Shown here in pieces: positions 13,879-22,426 of a stretch of 64,000 nucleotides of DNA (the first letter of the stretch is position 1; every line of letters starts with the position of its first letter). The notes beneath the pieces are model-generated. The model saw only the letters and a list, made by a program, of their open reading frames with translations. It ran no database searches and had not been told where the DNA came from. The translations under genes were made by a program, and so were the position numbers. This stretch comes from Frigoribacterium sp. PvP032 (lineage in GTDB: Bacteria > Actinomycetota > Actinomycetes > Actinomycetales > Microbacteriaceae), in assembly GCF_017833035.1 (NCBI RefSeq), contig NZ_JAFIBM010000001.1:3263709-3327708 (forward strand), given 5' to 3'.

Positions 13879-14169
13879 CTACTGGTCGGCGCGGGAAGCG
13901 GGCGCCGGGGCTGGGGCTGGGGCTGGGGCTGGCGCTGGGGCGCCGAGGGCGGCACGGAGGCGGGCCTCGGCGTCGGCGGCGGAGGTGGCCCCGGCGGCCT
14001 CGACGTTGGCCTCGGTCACGGCCTTCACGACCTCTTCGCGCTGGATCTTGACCCCGCGCGGGGCGTCGATGCCGATGCGCACGCCGTCGCCACGGGAGTC
14101 GAGCACGGTGATGACGATGTCGTCACCGATGAGGATCCGCTCCCCGACCTTGCGCGTCAACACCAGCAT
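13879..14169 (-). CDS. csrA: Carbon storage regulator CsrA
   Basis: 96 residues. The first ~52 match CsrA, including Leu4, Arg6 and Arg44, which contact RNA in characterised homologues. The tail from about 53 is unusual: an Ala-rich stretch and then (AP)n before SRADQ. CsrA binds ANGGA motifs in mRNA hairpins and blocks flagellin translation in Bacillus, where FliW antagonises it; no fliW is visible here. Four or five flagellar leaders in this window carry matching hairpins. csrA is the last gene downstream of the flbD-flhA operon, separated by 125 nt that include a 57-bp inverted-repeat element. Its Shine-Dalgarno AAGGTG lies inside a small hairpin. Confidence 0.93.
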   Translation of the reverse strand: MLVLTRKVGERILIGDDIVITVLDSRGDGVRIGIDAPRGVKIQREEVVKAVTEANVEAAGATSAADAEARLRAALGAPAPAPAPAPAPAPASRADQ

Positions 14170-14190
14170 CCCCCCACCTTAAGGGTGGAG
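14170..14190 (-). promoter_or_regulatory. Hairpin covering the csrA ribosome binding site
   Basis: On the minus strand CCACC-CTTAA-GGTGG folds so that the Shine-Dalgarno AAGGTGG forms one arm, 5-6 nt before the ATG. It may limit csrA translation; the arms are only 5 bp. Confidence 0.4.
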
Positions 14191-14207
14191 CACCACGACG
14201 CGGACAC

Positions 14208-14264
14208 CTAGTTGCCCCGGAACGCTGGTCGGGAGGGCTCGGAGCAGCAGATCGGGGCGACTCG
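14208..14264. repeat. 57-bp inverted-repeat element, copy 1
   Basis: It begins CTAGTTGCCCC and ends GGGGCGACTCG, so the outer arms are inversely repeated with mismatches. It shares GAACGCTG after the left arm and GATCGGGGC in the right arm with the copy inside fliO. It lies between the flhF-like gene and csrA. Confidence 0.6.
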
Positions 14265-14294
14265 TCCGCTTCCCGGGGCGGGCGGGCGGGCGGG

Positions 14295-15500
14295 CTAGGC
14301 GCGCCAGCCGACGGGGACGCCGAGCAGGTGCACGGTGCCGGGCGTGGAGGTGTCGTCCTCGCCGACGACGGCGACGGCCGCCACCGGCTGCACGGCACGG
14401 ACGGCCTCGACCCAGCGGGCGGTGTCGTCGTGCTTGCGCCCGACGTCGACGGCGACCCAGATCTGGTCGGCCGCGATGGCCTCGAGGGCGGCGGGCGCGG
14501 CGGCGTCCCACGCGAGGGCGGTGACGACGGCCGAGTCCTCGTGCACGCCGGTCGCCCTGGCGAGGATCGCCCCGCGACGATCGGCGGCGTCGACCGAGCG
14601 CAGCCCGAACGACGTCGCCATCTGGGCGGCCACGCGGAACGCGTCGCCCGGACGCCCGACGACGACCACGAGGTCGCCTGCCCCGCGCAGCACGGCAGGG
14701 GCGGGGCGGTCGCCCGCGTCGCCGGGGGCGAGCGCCGAGGGGGCAGCCGAGGAGGCGGCAGCCGCGGCGAGGAACGCGGCGGCGGTCGTCAGGGGGCCGG
14801 CGGGCGCCTCCTCGGCGTGGGGCACCTCGACGGCAGGGGCCTCGGGGGCGGCGATGCCGTTGAAGGTGAAGTCGTCCATGATCTCGGCGAACGCGTCGGT
14901 GCGGGTCGAGAGGTCGGCGGCTGCCGCGGCGACCGCGGGCGAGGGGACGGCCGCGGACGACGCCGCACCCGCGGCCGAGGACGCGGCAGCCGCCGCACGC
15001 GCGGCACGGCGGGGGCTCGCGACCGGGAGCGGCTGCCCGGTCGAGGCCGCAGCAGCGGCCGAGGTAGCCGCGGCAGCGGCGGCAGCAGCGGACGCGGGCA
15101 CGGCCCGCACGACCCGCGGGGCGGCAGCGTCGCGCCCGGCCAGCACGTCGTCGAACGGGTCGCGCTGCGCGACCCCGCCGCCCTGCACGCCGCCGCCGCC
15201 GCCCTGCGCGGCACCGCCGCCCTGCTCGAACCCGTCGGCGGCGTCCGCGTCGGCGAGCAGCGCCGCGATCCCGGCCCGCGAGGCCGGCGGCGTGATCGTG
15301 ATGCGGGCCGTCGGCACGTCAGTGCGCGGGTCTGGCACCTCGACGGTGACCTCGTAGTGCTTGCGGGCGAAGACGCCCGCGACTCCCCCGACGGTCACCT
15401 TCTGGGCCGCGACGATGCGCGCCCCGGGGCCGTGCACGGCGCGGACCTCTGCCCGCAGCGCCTCGAGCGACTCGCCGCTCATCATCGTCCGCGTGGGCAC
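14295..15500 (-). CDS. FlhF-like protein with degenerate GTPase P-loop
   Basis: 401 residues starting at GTG 15500, or at ATG 15485/15482. The N-terminal ~60 residues (ESLEALRAEVRAVHGPGARIVAAQKV) resemble the FlhF N-domain. A long Ala/Gly-rich linker spans about 85-285. The C-terminal domain (about 290-401) has the SRP-GTPase order, but the P-loop is VVGRPGDAF, with no GKT/S. FlhF normally guides flagellar placement through GTP-dependent dimerisation; this one probably does not hydrolyse GTP. It follows flhA with 1 nt between stop and start, as flhF does in many operons. Confidence 0.7.
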   Translation of the reverse strand: MPTRTMMSGESLEALRAEVRAVHGPGARIVAAQKVTVGGVAGVFARKHYEVTVEVPDPRTDVPTARITITPPASRAGIAALLADADAADGFEQGGGAAQGGGGGVQGGGVAQRDPFDDVLAGRDAAAPRVVRAVPASAAAAAAAATSAAAAASTGQPLPVASPRRAARAAAAASSAAGAASSAAVPSPAVAAAAADLSTRTDAFAEIMDDFTFNGIAAPEAPAVEVPHAEEAPAGPLTTAAAFLAAAAASSAAPSALAPGDAGDRPAPAVLRGAGDLVVVVGRPGDAFRVAAQMATSFGLRSVDAADRRGAILARATGVHEDSAVVTALAWDAAAPAALEAIAADQIWVAVDVGRKHDDTARWVEAVRAVQPVAAVAVVGEDDTSTPGTVHLLGVPVGWRA

Positions 15501-15501
15501 G

Positions 15502-17553
15502 TCAGATCGCCGTGATCGGGTCGGCGGCGCGCACGACGCCCACGGTCTCGATGGTCGAGCCGGCGGCGGTGGCCTCCTGGTACGACAGCACCGGCAGCCC
15601 GCCCTGCTGAGCGGAGACGAGGCGGTGGATGGCCGGGCGGAGCGCAGGGGCGCAGACGAGCACGGCGCTGAGGCCCTGGGCCTCGACGGATGCGACCGAC
15701 TCGCGCAGCGAGCCGAGCACCTGCTCGACGCGGTGGCCGTCGAGCAGGATCTGGGTGCCCTGGTCGGACGGCCGCAGCCCCTCGAGCATCGACTGCTCGA
15801 GGCCGGGGTCGATCATGATGACGCGGAGCACGCCCTGGTCCAGGTGGCGCGCGGTCAGGGCCGGCCCCAGGGAGGCGCGGGCCGCCTCCACCAGGCCCTC
15901 GGGGTCGGTCGAGACCTTGGCACGGAGGGTCAGGCCCTCGCAGATGCGGCCGAGGTCGTTGATCGGGACGCGCTCGGCGAGCAGGCCCTGCAGCACGCGC
16001 TGCAGCTCGGCGAGCGAGAGCATGCCGGGCACGAGGTCGTCGATCGCCGAGGCGTTGACCTGCTTGAGGCCCTCGGTGAGCACCCGGACGTCCTCGCGGC
16101 TGAGCAGCCGGGCGGCGTTGTCGGCGATGATCGACGACAGGTGGGTGACGAGCACCGAGACCCGGTCGATCACGGTCGCGCCGGTCATCTCGGCGCTGTG
16201 CCGCATCTCGGCGGGCACCCACTTGCCGGCGAGGCCGAAGACGGGCTCGACCGTGGCCGTGCCGGGCAGGCCGTCGAGCTGGTCGCCGAGGGCGAGCACC
16301 GAGCGGGCCGGGGCGACCCCGCGGCCGGCCTCGACGCCCGCGATGCGGATCGAGTAGGTGGAGGGCGGCAGGTCGACGCTGTCGCGGGTGCGCACCGGGG
16401 GCACGACGATCCCCATGTCGACGGCGATCTTGCGGCGCAGCGCCTTGACGCGGCCGAGCAGGTCGTCCGACGACCCGCTGACCATGTCGACGAGGTCGGG
16501 CGCCAGCAGGATCTCGAGCGCGTGCACGCGCATCTGCTCGAGCAGGTCCTCGGTCGTGTCGGTGGGGGCAGGAGGCGCGGCGAGGGCCTCGAGGGCCGCC
16601 TGCGCCTCCTCTGCCTTCGCCTTGGCCGCCAGGCGCTGCGAGATGACCAGCAGCCCGGTGCCGATCACGAGGAAGGGGACGATCGGCATGCCGGGGATGA
16701 ACCCCATGCCGATCGCGGCGACGCCGGCGATCATGATCGCGATGCGCGACTGCGAGAGCTGCGTGGCCGCCTGCGACCCCATGTCGCTGTCGGCGCCGGA
16801 GCGCGTCACGATCATGCCGGTGCTGACCGCCATCAGCAGCGCCGGGATCTGCGTGACGAGGCCGTCGCCGATGGTGAGCAGGCCGTAGTGGTTCAGCGCC
16901 TCGCCGATCGCCATCCCGTTCTGGATCGCGCCGATCGCGACGCCGCCGACCAGGTTGATGACGATGATCAGGATGCCCGCGATCGCGTCGCCCTTGACGA
17001 ACTTCGAGGCGCCGTCCATCGAGCCGTAGAAGTCGGCCTCGGCGCTGACGGCGGCGCGGCGCTCCTTGGCGACCTCGTCGGTGATCAGGCCCGCGTTCAG
17101 GTCGGCGTCGATCGCCATCTGCTTGCCGGGCATGGCGTCGAGGGTGAAGCGGGCGCCGACCTCGGCCACGCGCTCGGCGCCCTTCGTGACGACCACGAAC
17201 TGGATGATCACGAGGATGCAGAAGATGACGGCGCCGATGATGATCGAGCCGCTGACCGCGACGTGCCCGAACGCGGCGATCACGTCGCCCGCGTAGCCCT
17301 CGCCGAGCACGAGGCGCGTCGACGCGACGTTGAGGCCGAGGCGGAACAGCGTCGCGACGAGCAGCAGCGACGGGAACACCGAGAAGTCGAGCGGCTTCTT
17401 CACGAACAACGTCGTGAGCAGGATCACCAGCGCCAGCAGGATGTTGAGGATGATCAGCACGTCGAGCAGCGGCGCCGGCACGGGCACGACGAGCAGCAGC
17501 ACGATCGCGACGACGCCGACCGGCACGGCGAGCTTGGGGAGTGTCTTCTTCAT
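15502..17553 (-). CDS. flhA: Flagellar export gate protein FlhA
   Basis: 683 residues. Eight hydrophobic segments fill the first ~310, with the conserved cytoplasmic FHIPEP-family loop around RFTLDAMPGKQMAIDADLNAG. The cytosolic domain follows to the end. FlhA forms the nonameric ring that selects export substrates at the flagellar type III secretion gate. The start ATG 17553 overlaps the flhB stop (TGATG), with GGAGG upstream. Confidence 0.96.
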   Translation of the reverse strand: MKKTLPKLAVPVGVVAIVLLLVVPVPAPLLDVLIILNILLALVILLTTLFVKKPLDFSVFPSLLLVATLFRLGLNVASTRLVLGEGYAGDVIAAFGHVAVSGSIIIGAVIFCILVIIQFVVVTKGAERVAEVGARFTLDAMPGKQMAIDADLNAGLITDEVAKERRAAVSAEADFYGSMDGASKFVKGDAIAGILIIVINLVGGVAIGAIQNGMAIGEALNHYGLLTIGDGLVTQIPALLMAVSTGMIVTRSGADSDMGSQAATQLSQSRIAIMIAGVAAIGMGFIPGMPIVPFLVIGTGLLVISQRLAAKAKAEEAQAALEALAAPPAPTDTTEDLLEQMRVHALEILLAPDLVDMVSGSSDDLLGRVKALRRKIAVDMGIVVPPVRTRDSVDLPPSTYSIRIAGVEAGRGVAPARSVLALGDQLDGLPGTATVEPVFGLAGKWVPAEMRHSAEMTGATVIDRVSVLVTHLSSIIADNAARLLSREDVRVLTEGLKQVNASAIDDLVPGMLSLAELQRVLQGLLAERVPINDLGRICEGLTLRAKVSTDPEGLVEAARASLGPALTARHLDQGVLRVIMIDPGLEQSMLEGLRPSDQGTQILLDGHRVEQVLGSLRESVASVEAQGLSAVLVCAPALRPAIHRLVSAQQGGLPVLSYQEATAAGSTIETVGVVRAADPITAI

Positions 17554-18818
17554 CAGGCGGTTCCTCCGGTGGCGGCGGGACGGGAGAGCAGGGGTGCCGG
17601 CGAGGCGGCGGCGGGGGCCGGGGCGGGGCCAGGCGGGGGAGGCGCGGTGCGGGCGGCGCGGATCGCGCGCGGCACCGCGTCGGGGGCCAGCGACTCGGGG
17701 GCGAGCACGCTCGACACCTCGTCGGCCGTGGTGGGCCGGGGGTTCGCGTGGGCACGTCCGACGGCGGCTGTCGCGCCGCGCGCCTTCAGGGCCATCACGA
17801 AGGTGAGGACGCGGGCGACCGGCGTGTAGAGGTCGACGGGGATCTCCTCGCCGAGGCCGCACGAGGCGTGCAGCGCACGGGTCAGGGGCACATCGGCGAC
17901 CATCGGCACGCCGTCGGCCTCGGCCTGCTCGCGGATCTTCGCGGCGACGGCGCCGGCGCCCTTCGCGACGACGCGGGGGGCGGCCTTGCCGGGCTCGTAC
18001 TTGAGGGCGACGGCGTAGTCGGTCGGGTTGACCATCACCACGTCGGCGTCGACGATGGCGCCCATCATGCGGTTGCGGCTCATCGCGAGCTGGCGCGAGC
18101 GGCGCTGCGACTTGACCAGCGGGTCGCCGTCGCTGCTCTTGTGCTCGTCGCGCACCTCCTTCTTGGTCATGCGCGTCTTCTTGCGGTTGCGGCGCATGAC
18201 GACGAACACGTCGGCCGCCGCCAGGAGGAGGCCGGCCACGATGGCGGCCTGCAGCAGCACCGTGGTGCCTGCCGCCGCCTCCTCGATGATCGCCGAGACG
18301 CTGAGGCCGCCGCCGCTCATCAGGACGGGCAGGAGCCCCTGAACGGCCATCCACAGGACGAGGCCGACGACGGCGGTCTTGATCAGGGCCTTCGCGCCGT
18401 TCCAGAGGGCTTGGGTGCCGAAGGTGGTCTTGAGGCCGTTGAGCAGGTTGAACTGCTCGTAGTTGCCGGTCATCCGCTTGACGTGCACGCCGCCCTGCAC
18501 GACGGCGGTGGCGAGCACGGCCACGCCGACGACCGCGAGCATCGGGCCGATCGTGCCGGCCATCGAGCCCACGCCGCCGCCGAGCAGCTGCAGCACGGTG
18601 GTGTCGTCGGGGTGACGGATCACCTGGCCGATCGAGAAGAGCTGGTCGGTGCCGGCCTCGGCACCGCGCTGGATGGTGCTGGGGATCATCACGGCGGCCG
18701 CGCCGACGCCGACCCACGCGCTGAGGTCTTGTGAGCGCGAGAGCTGGCCCTTCGAGCGGACCTCCTTCATCCGCTTGTCAGTGGCTGCCTCGGTGCGCTC
18801 GCCGGCGTCGTCCGCCAT
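17553..18818 (-). CDS. flhB: Flagellar export switch protein FlhB
   Basis: 421 residues: four membrane segments in the first ~215, then the cytoplasmic domain. The self-cleavage motif normally NPTH reads NPTD here (followed by YAVAL). The Asn-Pro scissile pair is kept, so cleavage and the switch of export specificity from hook to filament remain plausible. The C-terminal ~70 residues are a Pro/Ala-rich extension beyond the usual end. The start ATG lies 2 nt after the fliR stop. Confidence 0.95.
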   Translation of the reverse strand: MADDAGERTEAATDKRMKEVRSKGQLSRSQDLSAWVGVGAAAVMIPSTIQRGAEAGTDQLFSIGQVIRHPDDTTVLQLLGGGVGSMAGTIGPMLAVVGVAVLATAVVQGGVHVKRMTGNYEQFNLLNGLKTTFGTQALWNGAKALIKTAVVGLVLWMAVQGLLPVLMSGGGLSVSAIIEEAAAGTTVLLQAAIVAGLLLAAADVFVVMRRNRKKTRMTKKEVRDEHKSSDGDPLVKSQRRSRQLAMSRNRMMGAIVDADVVMVNPTDYAVALKYEPGKAAPRVVAKGAGAVAAKIREQAEADGVPMVADVPLTRALHASCGLGEEIPVDLYTPVARVLTFVMALKARGATAAVGRAHANPRPTTADEVSSVLAPESLAPDAVPRAIRAARTAPPPPGPAPAPAAASPAPLLSRPAATGGTA

Positions 18819-18820
18819 CG

Positions 18821-19573
18821 CTACCTCACCCCCAGGACCATGTCGGCCGCGTCGCCGGTGAGGCCCTGCACGACGCCGGGCAGGGCGAGGAACACGCCGC
18901 CGGCGAGCATCACGGTCATCAGGATCTTGAGCGGGAAGCCCATCGCGTAGGCGTTGAGGGCCGGCGCGACGCGGCTGAGCAGGCCGAGCCCGACGTCGGC
19001 GAGGAACAGCACGACGCAGAGCGGGCCGGCGATCTGCAACGTCGCGAGGAACATCTGCGAGACGCCGTTCGTCATCAGCTCGACGGGACGCGAGAGGTCC
19101 ATGCCGAGGCCGAGCGGGAACGCGTCGAACGAACGGGTCAGCCCGCCGATCAGCACCTGGTAGCCGCCGCTCGCGAACATCAGCGCGAGCGCCGTCATCT
19201 GGAACAGCCGCGTGAACTGCGCGCCGTTGATCATCGACTGCGGGTCGAAGGCCTGCGCCAGCGTGAAGCCGCCGAACAGGTCGATCAGGCTGCCCGCCGA
19301 CTGGATCGCCGCGAACACGAGGAAGACGAGGAACCCCAGCACCGCGCCGACGACCAGCTCGAGCACGAGCGCCAGCACGAAGCCGCCGGTGTCGAGCGAC
19401 TCGTAGCCGGGCGCGACGCGCGGCGCCACGGCGAGCGCGAGGCCGACGCCGAGCATCGCCTTCACGCGGCCGGGGAACGCCCGGTACGAGAAAGGAGGCG
19501 CGATGACGATGAAGGCGGTCATGCGCACGGCGGCGAGCATGGTCGCCTCCAGCCAGCTGAGGTCGATCGACAC
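18821..19573 (-). CDS. fliR: Flagellar export gate protein FliR
   Basis: 250 residues, the normal length, hydrophobic throughout with about six membrane segments (starting MSIDLSWLEATMLAAVRMTAFIV in two parts). FliR joins FliP and FliQ in the export pore core. The order fliP-fliQ-fliR-flhB-flhA is the standard one. Confidence 0.95.
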   Translation of the reverse strand: MSIDLSWLEATMLAAVRMTAFIVIAPPFSYRAFPGRVKAMLGVGLALAVAPRVAPGYESLDTGGFVLALVLELVVGAVLGFLVFLVFAAIQSAGSLIDLFGGFTLAQAFDPQSMINGAQFTRLFQMTALALMFASGGYQVLIGGLTRSFDAFPLGLGMDLSRPVELMTNGVSQMFLATLQIAGPLCVVLFLADVGLGLLSRVAPALNAYAMGFPLKILMTVMLAGGVFLALPGVVQGLTGDAADMVLGVR

Positions 19574-19579
19574 GGCGGC

Positions 19580-19855
19580 CTAGCCCCCGCTCAGGAGCTG
19601 GGGGATGCGGTCGAAGACCATGGTCGTGAACGAGACCATCTCGCTGATCATCCAGTGGCCGCAGACGATCAGGGCGATCCCGACCGCGACGGCCTTGGGC
19701 ACGAACGCGAGGGTCACCTCCTGGATCTGCGTGATCGACTGCAGCAGCGAGATCGCGAAGCCGACGACGAGCGAGGTGATCAGCACGGGCGCGGCGAGCT
19801 TGCCCGTGATGAGCAGGGCCTGCATCGACAGGTCGAGGACGGCGTTGGAGTCCAT
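19580..19855 (-). CDS. fliQ: Flagellar export gate protein FliQ
   Basis: 91 residues with two long membrane helices (about 18-38 and 55-75), the full FliQ length. The start ATG 19855 overlaps the fliP stop as TGATG. It forms the export pore with FliP and FliR. Confidence 0.95.
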   Translation of the reverse strand: MDSNAVLDLSMQALLITGKLAAPVLITSLVVGFAISLLQSITQIQEVTLAFVPKAVAVGIALIVCGHWMISEMVSFTTMVFDRIPQLLSGG

Positions 19856-20976
19856 CAGGCACTCACCTGGTAGCTCTCGATGAGGCTCGTGATGATGAGC
19901 CCCCAGCCGTCGACGAGCACGAACAGCAGGATCTTGAACGGCAGCGAGATCATCACCGGCGGCAGCATCATCATGCCCATCGACATCAGCGCGGCGCTGA
20001 CGACGAGGTCGATGACGAGGAACGGGATGAAGATGACGAACCCGATGATGAACGCGGCGCGGAGCTCGCTGATCATGAACGACGGGATCAGCGTCAGCAT
20101 CGGCACGTCGGCCTGGCTGGCGGGGTTCGGCTGGTCGGCGGAGCGGGTCATCAGCGCGAGGTCCTCCTCGCGGGTGTGCGCCAGCATGAACTCGCGGAGC
20201 GGCGCGGCCCCGGCGTCGATCGCGCCCTGGAAGTCGAGCTGCCCGTTCAGGTAGGGCTGCACGGCGTCGTCGTTGATGTGCCCCAGGATCGGCGCCATGA
20301 TGAACAGGCTCAGGAACAGGGCGAGGCCCGCGAGCACCTGGTTCGGCGGGATCGACGGCAGCGCGAGCGCGTTCCGCGTCATCGCGAGCACGACGAAGAT
20401 CTTCGTGAACGACGTCATCATCAGCAGCAGGGCCGGCGCGACGCTGAGCAGCGTGATGCCGAGCAGGGTGACGATCGCCTGGCTGGGAGCTCCGTCGGGG
20501 CCGTTGATGTCGATGTTCAGGCCGCCGGTGCCCGTGCCGTCGGTGACGGTCTGGTCGGACTGCGTGAAGTCGGGGGTCTCGCCGGTGGTGGCGCCGGTGC
20601 TGCCGGTCGAGCCGTCGGTGGTGCCGGTGCTGCCGGTGCCGGTGCCGGGCTGCGCGGGGGCGGTCGGGGACGTGGGGGCGACGGGCGCGGCGGAGGCCTG
20701 CTGGCCGATCAGCATGACGAGCCCGGACGCGACGACCATCGCGAGCAGGGCGACGACGACCGCGCGGGCGAGACGGGTGTCGGCGAAGCGGACGGGTGCG
20801 GCGCCGACGGCGGGGGCGCCGAGGCGGGCGTGCCGCAGCGGGGCGCCGCGGAGACCGTCGCGCAGCGTCGGGCGGACGCGCTGCCGCAGGGCGGCGACGA
20901 AGACCGGGGCGAAGGAGGTGCGGGTCGCGCGGTGCGCGGCGGTGACGGTCGCGCGGTGCGCGGCGGTCCCGCTCAT
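19855..20976 (-). CDS. fliP: Flagellar export gate protein FliP with N-terminal extension
   Basis: 373 residues against about 245 in most species. The FliP core (about 165-373) has the expected membrane segments and the signature LTLIPSFMISELRAAFIIGFVIFIP (split here as LTLIPSF and FIIGFVIF). The extra N-terminus is basic, with a hydrophobic signal-like segment near 75-97 (VVVALLAMVVASGLVML) and a Thr/Gly/Ser-rich linker to ~150. The start ATG 20976 overlaps the fliO stop; a later start near the signal segment is possible. Confidence 0.92.
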   Translation of the reverse strand: MSGTAAHRATVTAAHRATRTSFAPVFVAALRQRVRPTLRDGLRGAPLRHARLGAPAVGAAPVRFADTRLARAVVVALLAMVVASGLVMLIGQQASAAPVAPTSPTAPAQPGTGTGSTGTTDGSTGSTGATTGETPDFTQSDQTVTDGTGTGGLNIDINGPDGAPSQAIVTLLGITLLSVAPALLLMMTSFTKIFVVLAMTRNALALPSIPPNQVLAGLALFLSLFIMAPILGHINDDAVQPYLNGQLDFQGAIDAGAAPLREFMLAHTREEDLALMTRSADQPNPASQADVPMLTLIPSFMISELRAAFIIGFVIFIPFLVIDLVVSAALMSMGMMMLPPVMISLPFKILLFVLVDGWGLIITSLIESYQVSA

Positions 20977-21680
20977 CCGGCTCGACCGGCGCGGACGGCG
21001 GCGGCCGCCTGCCGCCACGTCGCGGGCGCGAGGATCGACCCCTCGAGCGCCTCGGCCGAGCGGCCGCGGGCGCGCTCGCGCGGGTCGCGCGCGCCGCCGC
21101 TGCCGGCGCCGCCGCGCGTCGCCGCGCGACGCTCCGCCCCGCGCGGCCGCAGCAGCGGAGCAGCGATCGAGTTGCCCGAGAACGCTGCCTCGGCCGCGTC
21201 GAGGCGACCGATCGGGGCAACTCGTCCGGCGGCGAGGGAGGAGTCGGCGGCGAGGACCGCGTCGAAGCTCGGGGTCGCGGAGGGGGCCGGCGCGGGGGCG
21301 ACCGACGCGAGGGGGACGATCGGGGTGACCCGCGCCTCCTGCGGGGCCGGCTCGCGCGCGACGACGGGAGACTGCAGTGCGGGGGCGGCACCGACGGGCT
21401 CGAGCGCGACGACGGCGGGCTGGGCGGCGGGCGCGTCGGCCGCGGCGAGCACGGTGATGCTCGCCTCGGTCACGCCGAGCACGAGGCGCTCGCCCTCGAC
21501 GTCGACCACGACGACGCTGGCCTTGGCGCCGATGCCCTGACGGGCGACGATCGTGACGGGGGCCGAGGCGCGGCCGCCACGGAGACCGCCCTTCGCGAGG
21601 CGCTTCTGCAGCACCCACAGCAGGGCCAGCACGACGCCCAGCGAGAGGGCGACGCGCAGCGCGACGAAGAGCGTGTCCAC
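20973..21680 (-). CDS. fliO: Flagellar biosynthesis protein FliO
   Basis: 235 residues. One membrane helix lies at about 5-25 and is followed by the small FliO beta domain (VTIVARQGIGAKASVVVVDVEGERLVLG in two parts). From ~85 on it is a low-complexity Pro/Ala/Arg tail, inside which lies one 57-bp inverted-repeat element. FliO helps assemble FliP. The start is GTG 21680, directly after the fliN stop. Confidence 0.85.
   Translation of the reverse strand: MDTLFVALRVALSLGVVLALLWVLQKRLAKGGLRGGRASAPVTIVARQGIGAKASVVVVDVEGERLVLGVTEASITVLAAADAPAAQPAVVALEPVGAAPALQSPVVAREPAPQEARVTPIVPLASVAPAPAPSATPSFDAVLAADSSLAAGRVAPIGRLDAAEAAFSGNSIAAPLLRPRGAERRAATRGGAGSGGARDPRERARGRSAEALEGSILAPATWRQAAAAVRAGRAG
21168..21224. 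repeat. 57-bp inverted-repeat element, copy 2, inside fliO
   Basis: Arms CGAGTTGCC (21168-21176) and GGCAACTCG (21216-21224) are exact inverse complements. Its length is a multiple of three and it is read through in the fliO tail, so it sits in the coding sequence without breaking the frame. Confidence 0.65.
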
Positions 21681-21682
21681 GA

Positions 21683-22426
21683 TCAGGCGACGCCGTCGGC
21701 GACGTCGAGGATGCGGGTGATGCGGATCGCGTAGTCCTGGTCGACGACGACGACCTCGCCGTGCGCGATCAGGCGGCCGTTGAGCAGCACGTCGGCAGGG
21801 GCGCCGGCCGAGCGGTCGAGCTCGACGACGGCGCCGGGCTCGAGGCCGAGCACGTCGCGGACCGACATGCGGGTGCGGCCGATCTCGACGGTGAGGGCCA
21901 TCTCGACGTTGTTGATGCGTCCGAGGTTGCCGGCGCCGAGCGGCGCGGCGGAGGCAGGGGCGGAGGAGGCGGACGAGCTCGACGAGACGAGGCCGACGGT
22001 GCCGTCCTCACGGAGGCGCACGGCGAACCAGCCGACCGTCTCGCCCGCGGCGGTGAGGTCGAACACGACGGTGGAGTGGTCGGCGAACAGCGCGTCGGCC
22101 GACTCGAGCCGGCTGTCGCCGAGCACTCCTGCGCCGAGCACCGAGGTCGCGGCCTCGAGGGCCGGGCGCAGCACGTCGACGACCGAGACGAGGGGCGAGT
22201 CGGTGCCCGCGGCGGCGGCGACCTGGTCCATGTCGGCGAGCAGCAGCGCGGTGTCGGCCGAGAGCGAGCCGACGAACGAGGTGACGACTGCCGAGGAGGC
22301 GGTGCTGCGGCGAGCCTGGGCGGTCGCGGCGTCGACGGGCACGGCCCGCAGCGGCACGGGCGTCGGCAGCTGCGCGACGAGCGCCTCCGCCGCGGCGGTG
22401 TGCAGGGTGATGGTCGTGCCGGTCAT
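21683..22426 (-). CDS. fliN: Flagellar switch protein FliN (FliY-like, with extra N-terminal domain)
   Basis: 247 residues. The C-terminal ~75 are a canonical FliN/SpoA domain (VEIGRTRMSVRDVLGLEPGAVVELD). The N-terminal ~150 residues resemble the CheC/CheX-like part found in FliY, although no clear phosphatase motif is visible. It forms the C-ring with FliM and FliG. The start ATG 22426 overlaps the fliM stop (ATGA). Confidence 0.9.
   Translation of the reverse strand: MTGTTITLHTAAAEALVAQLPTPVPLRAVPVDAATAQARRSTASSAVVTSFVGSLSADTALLLADMDQVAAAAGTDSPLVSVVDVLRPALEAATSVLGAGVLGDSRLESADALFADHSTVVFDLTAAGETVGWFAVRLREDGTVGLVSSSSSASSAPASAAPLGAGNLGRINNVEMALTVEIGRTRMSVRDVLGLEPGAVVELDRSAGAPADVLLNGRLIAHGEVVVVDQDYAIRITRILDVADGVA

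Noticed and set aside
13765..14294. A fliW gene next to csrA
   Set aside because: I looked on both strands around csrA and in the flagellar operons and found no FliW-like sequence.
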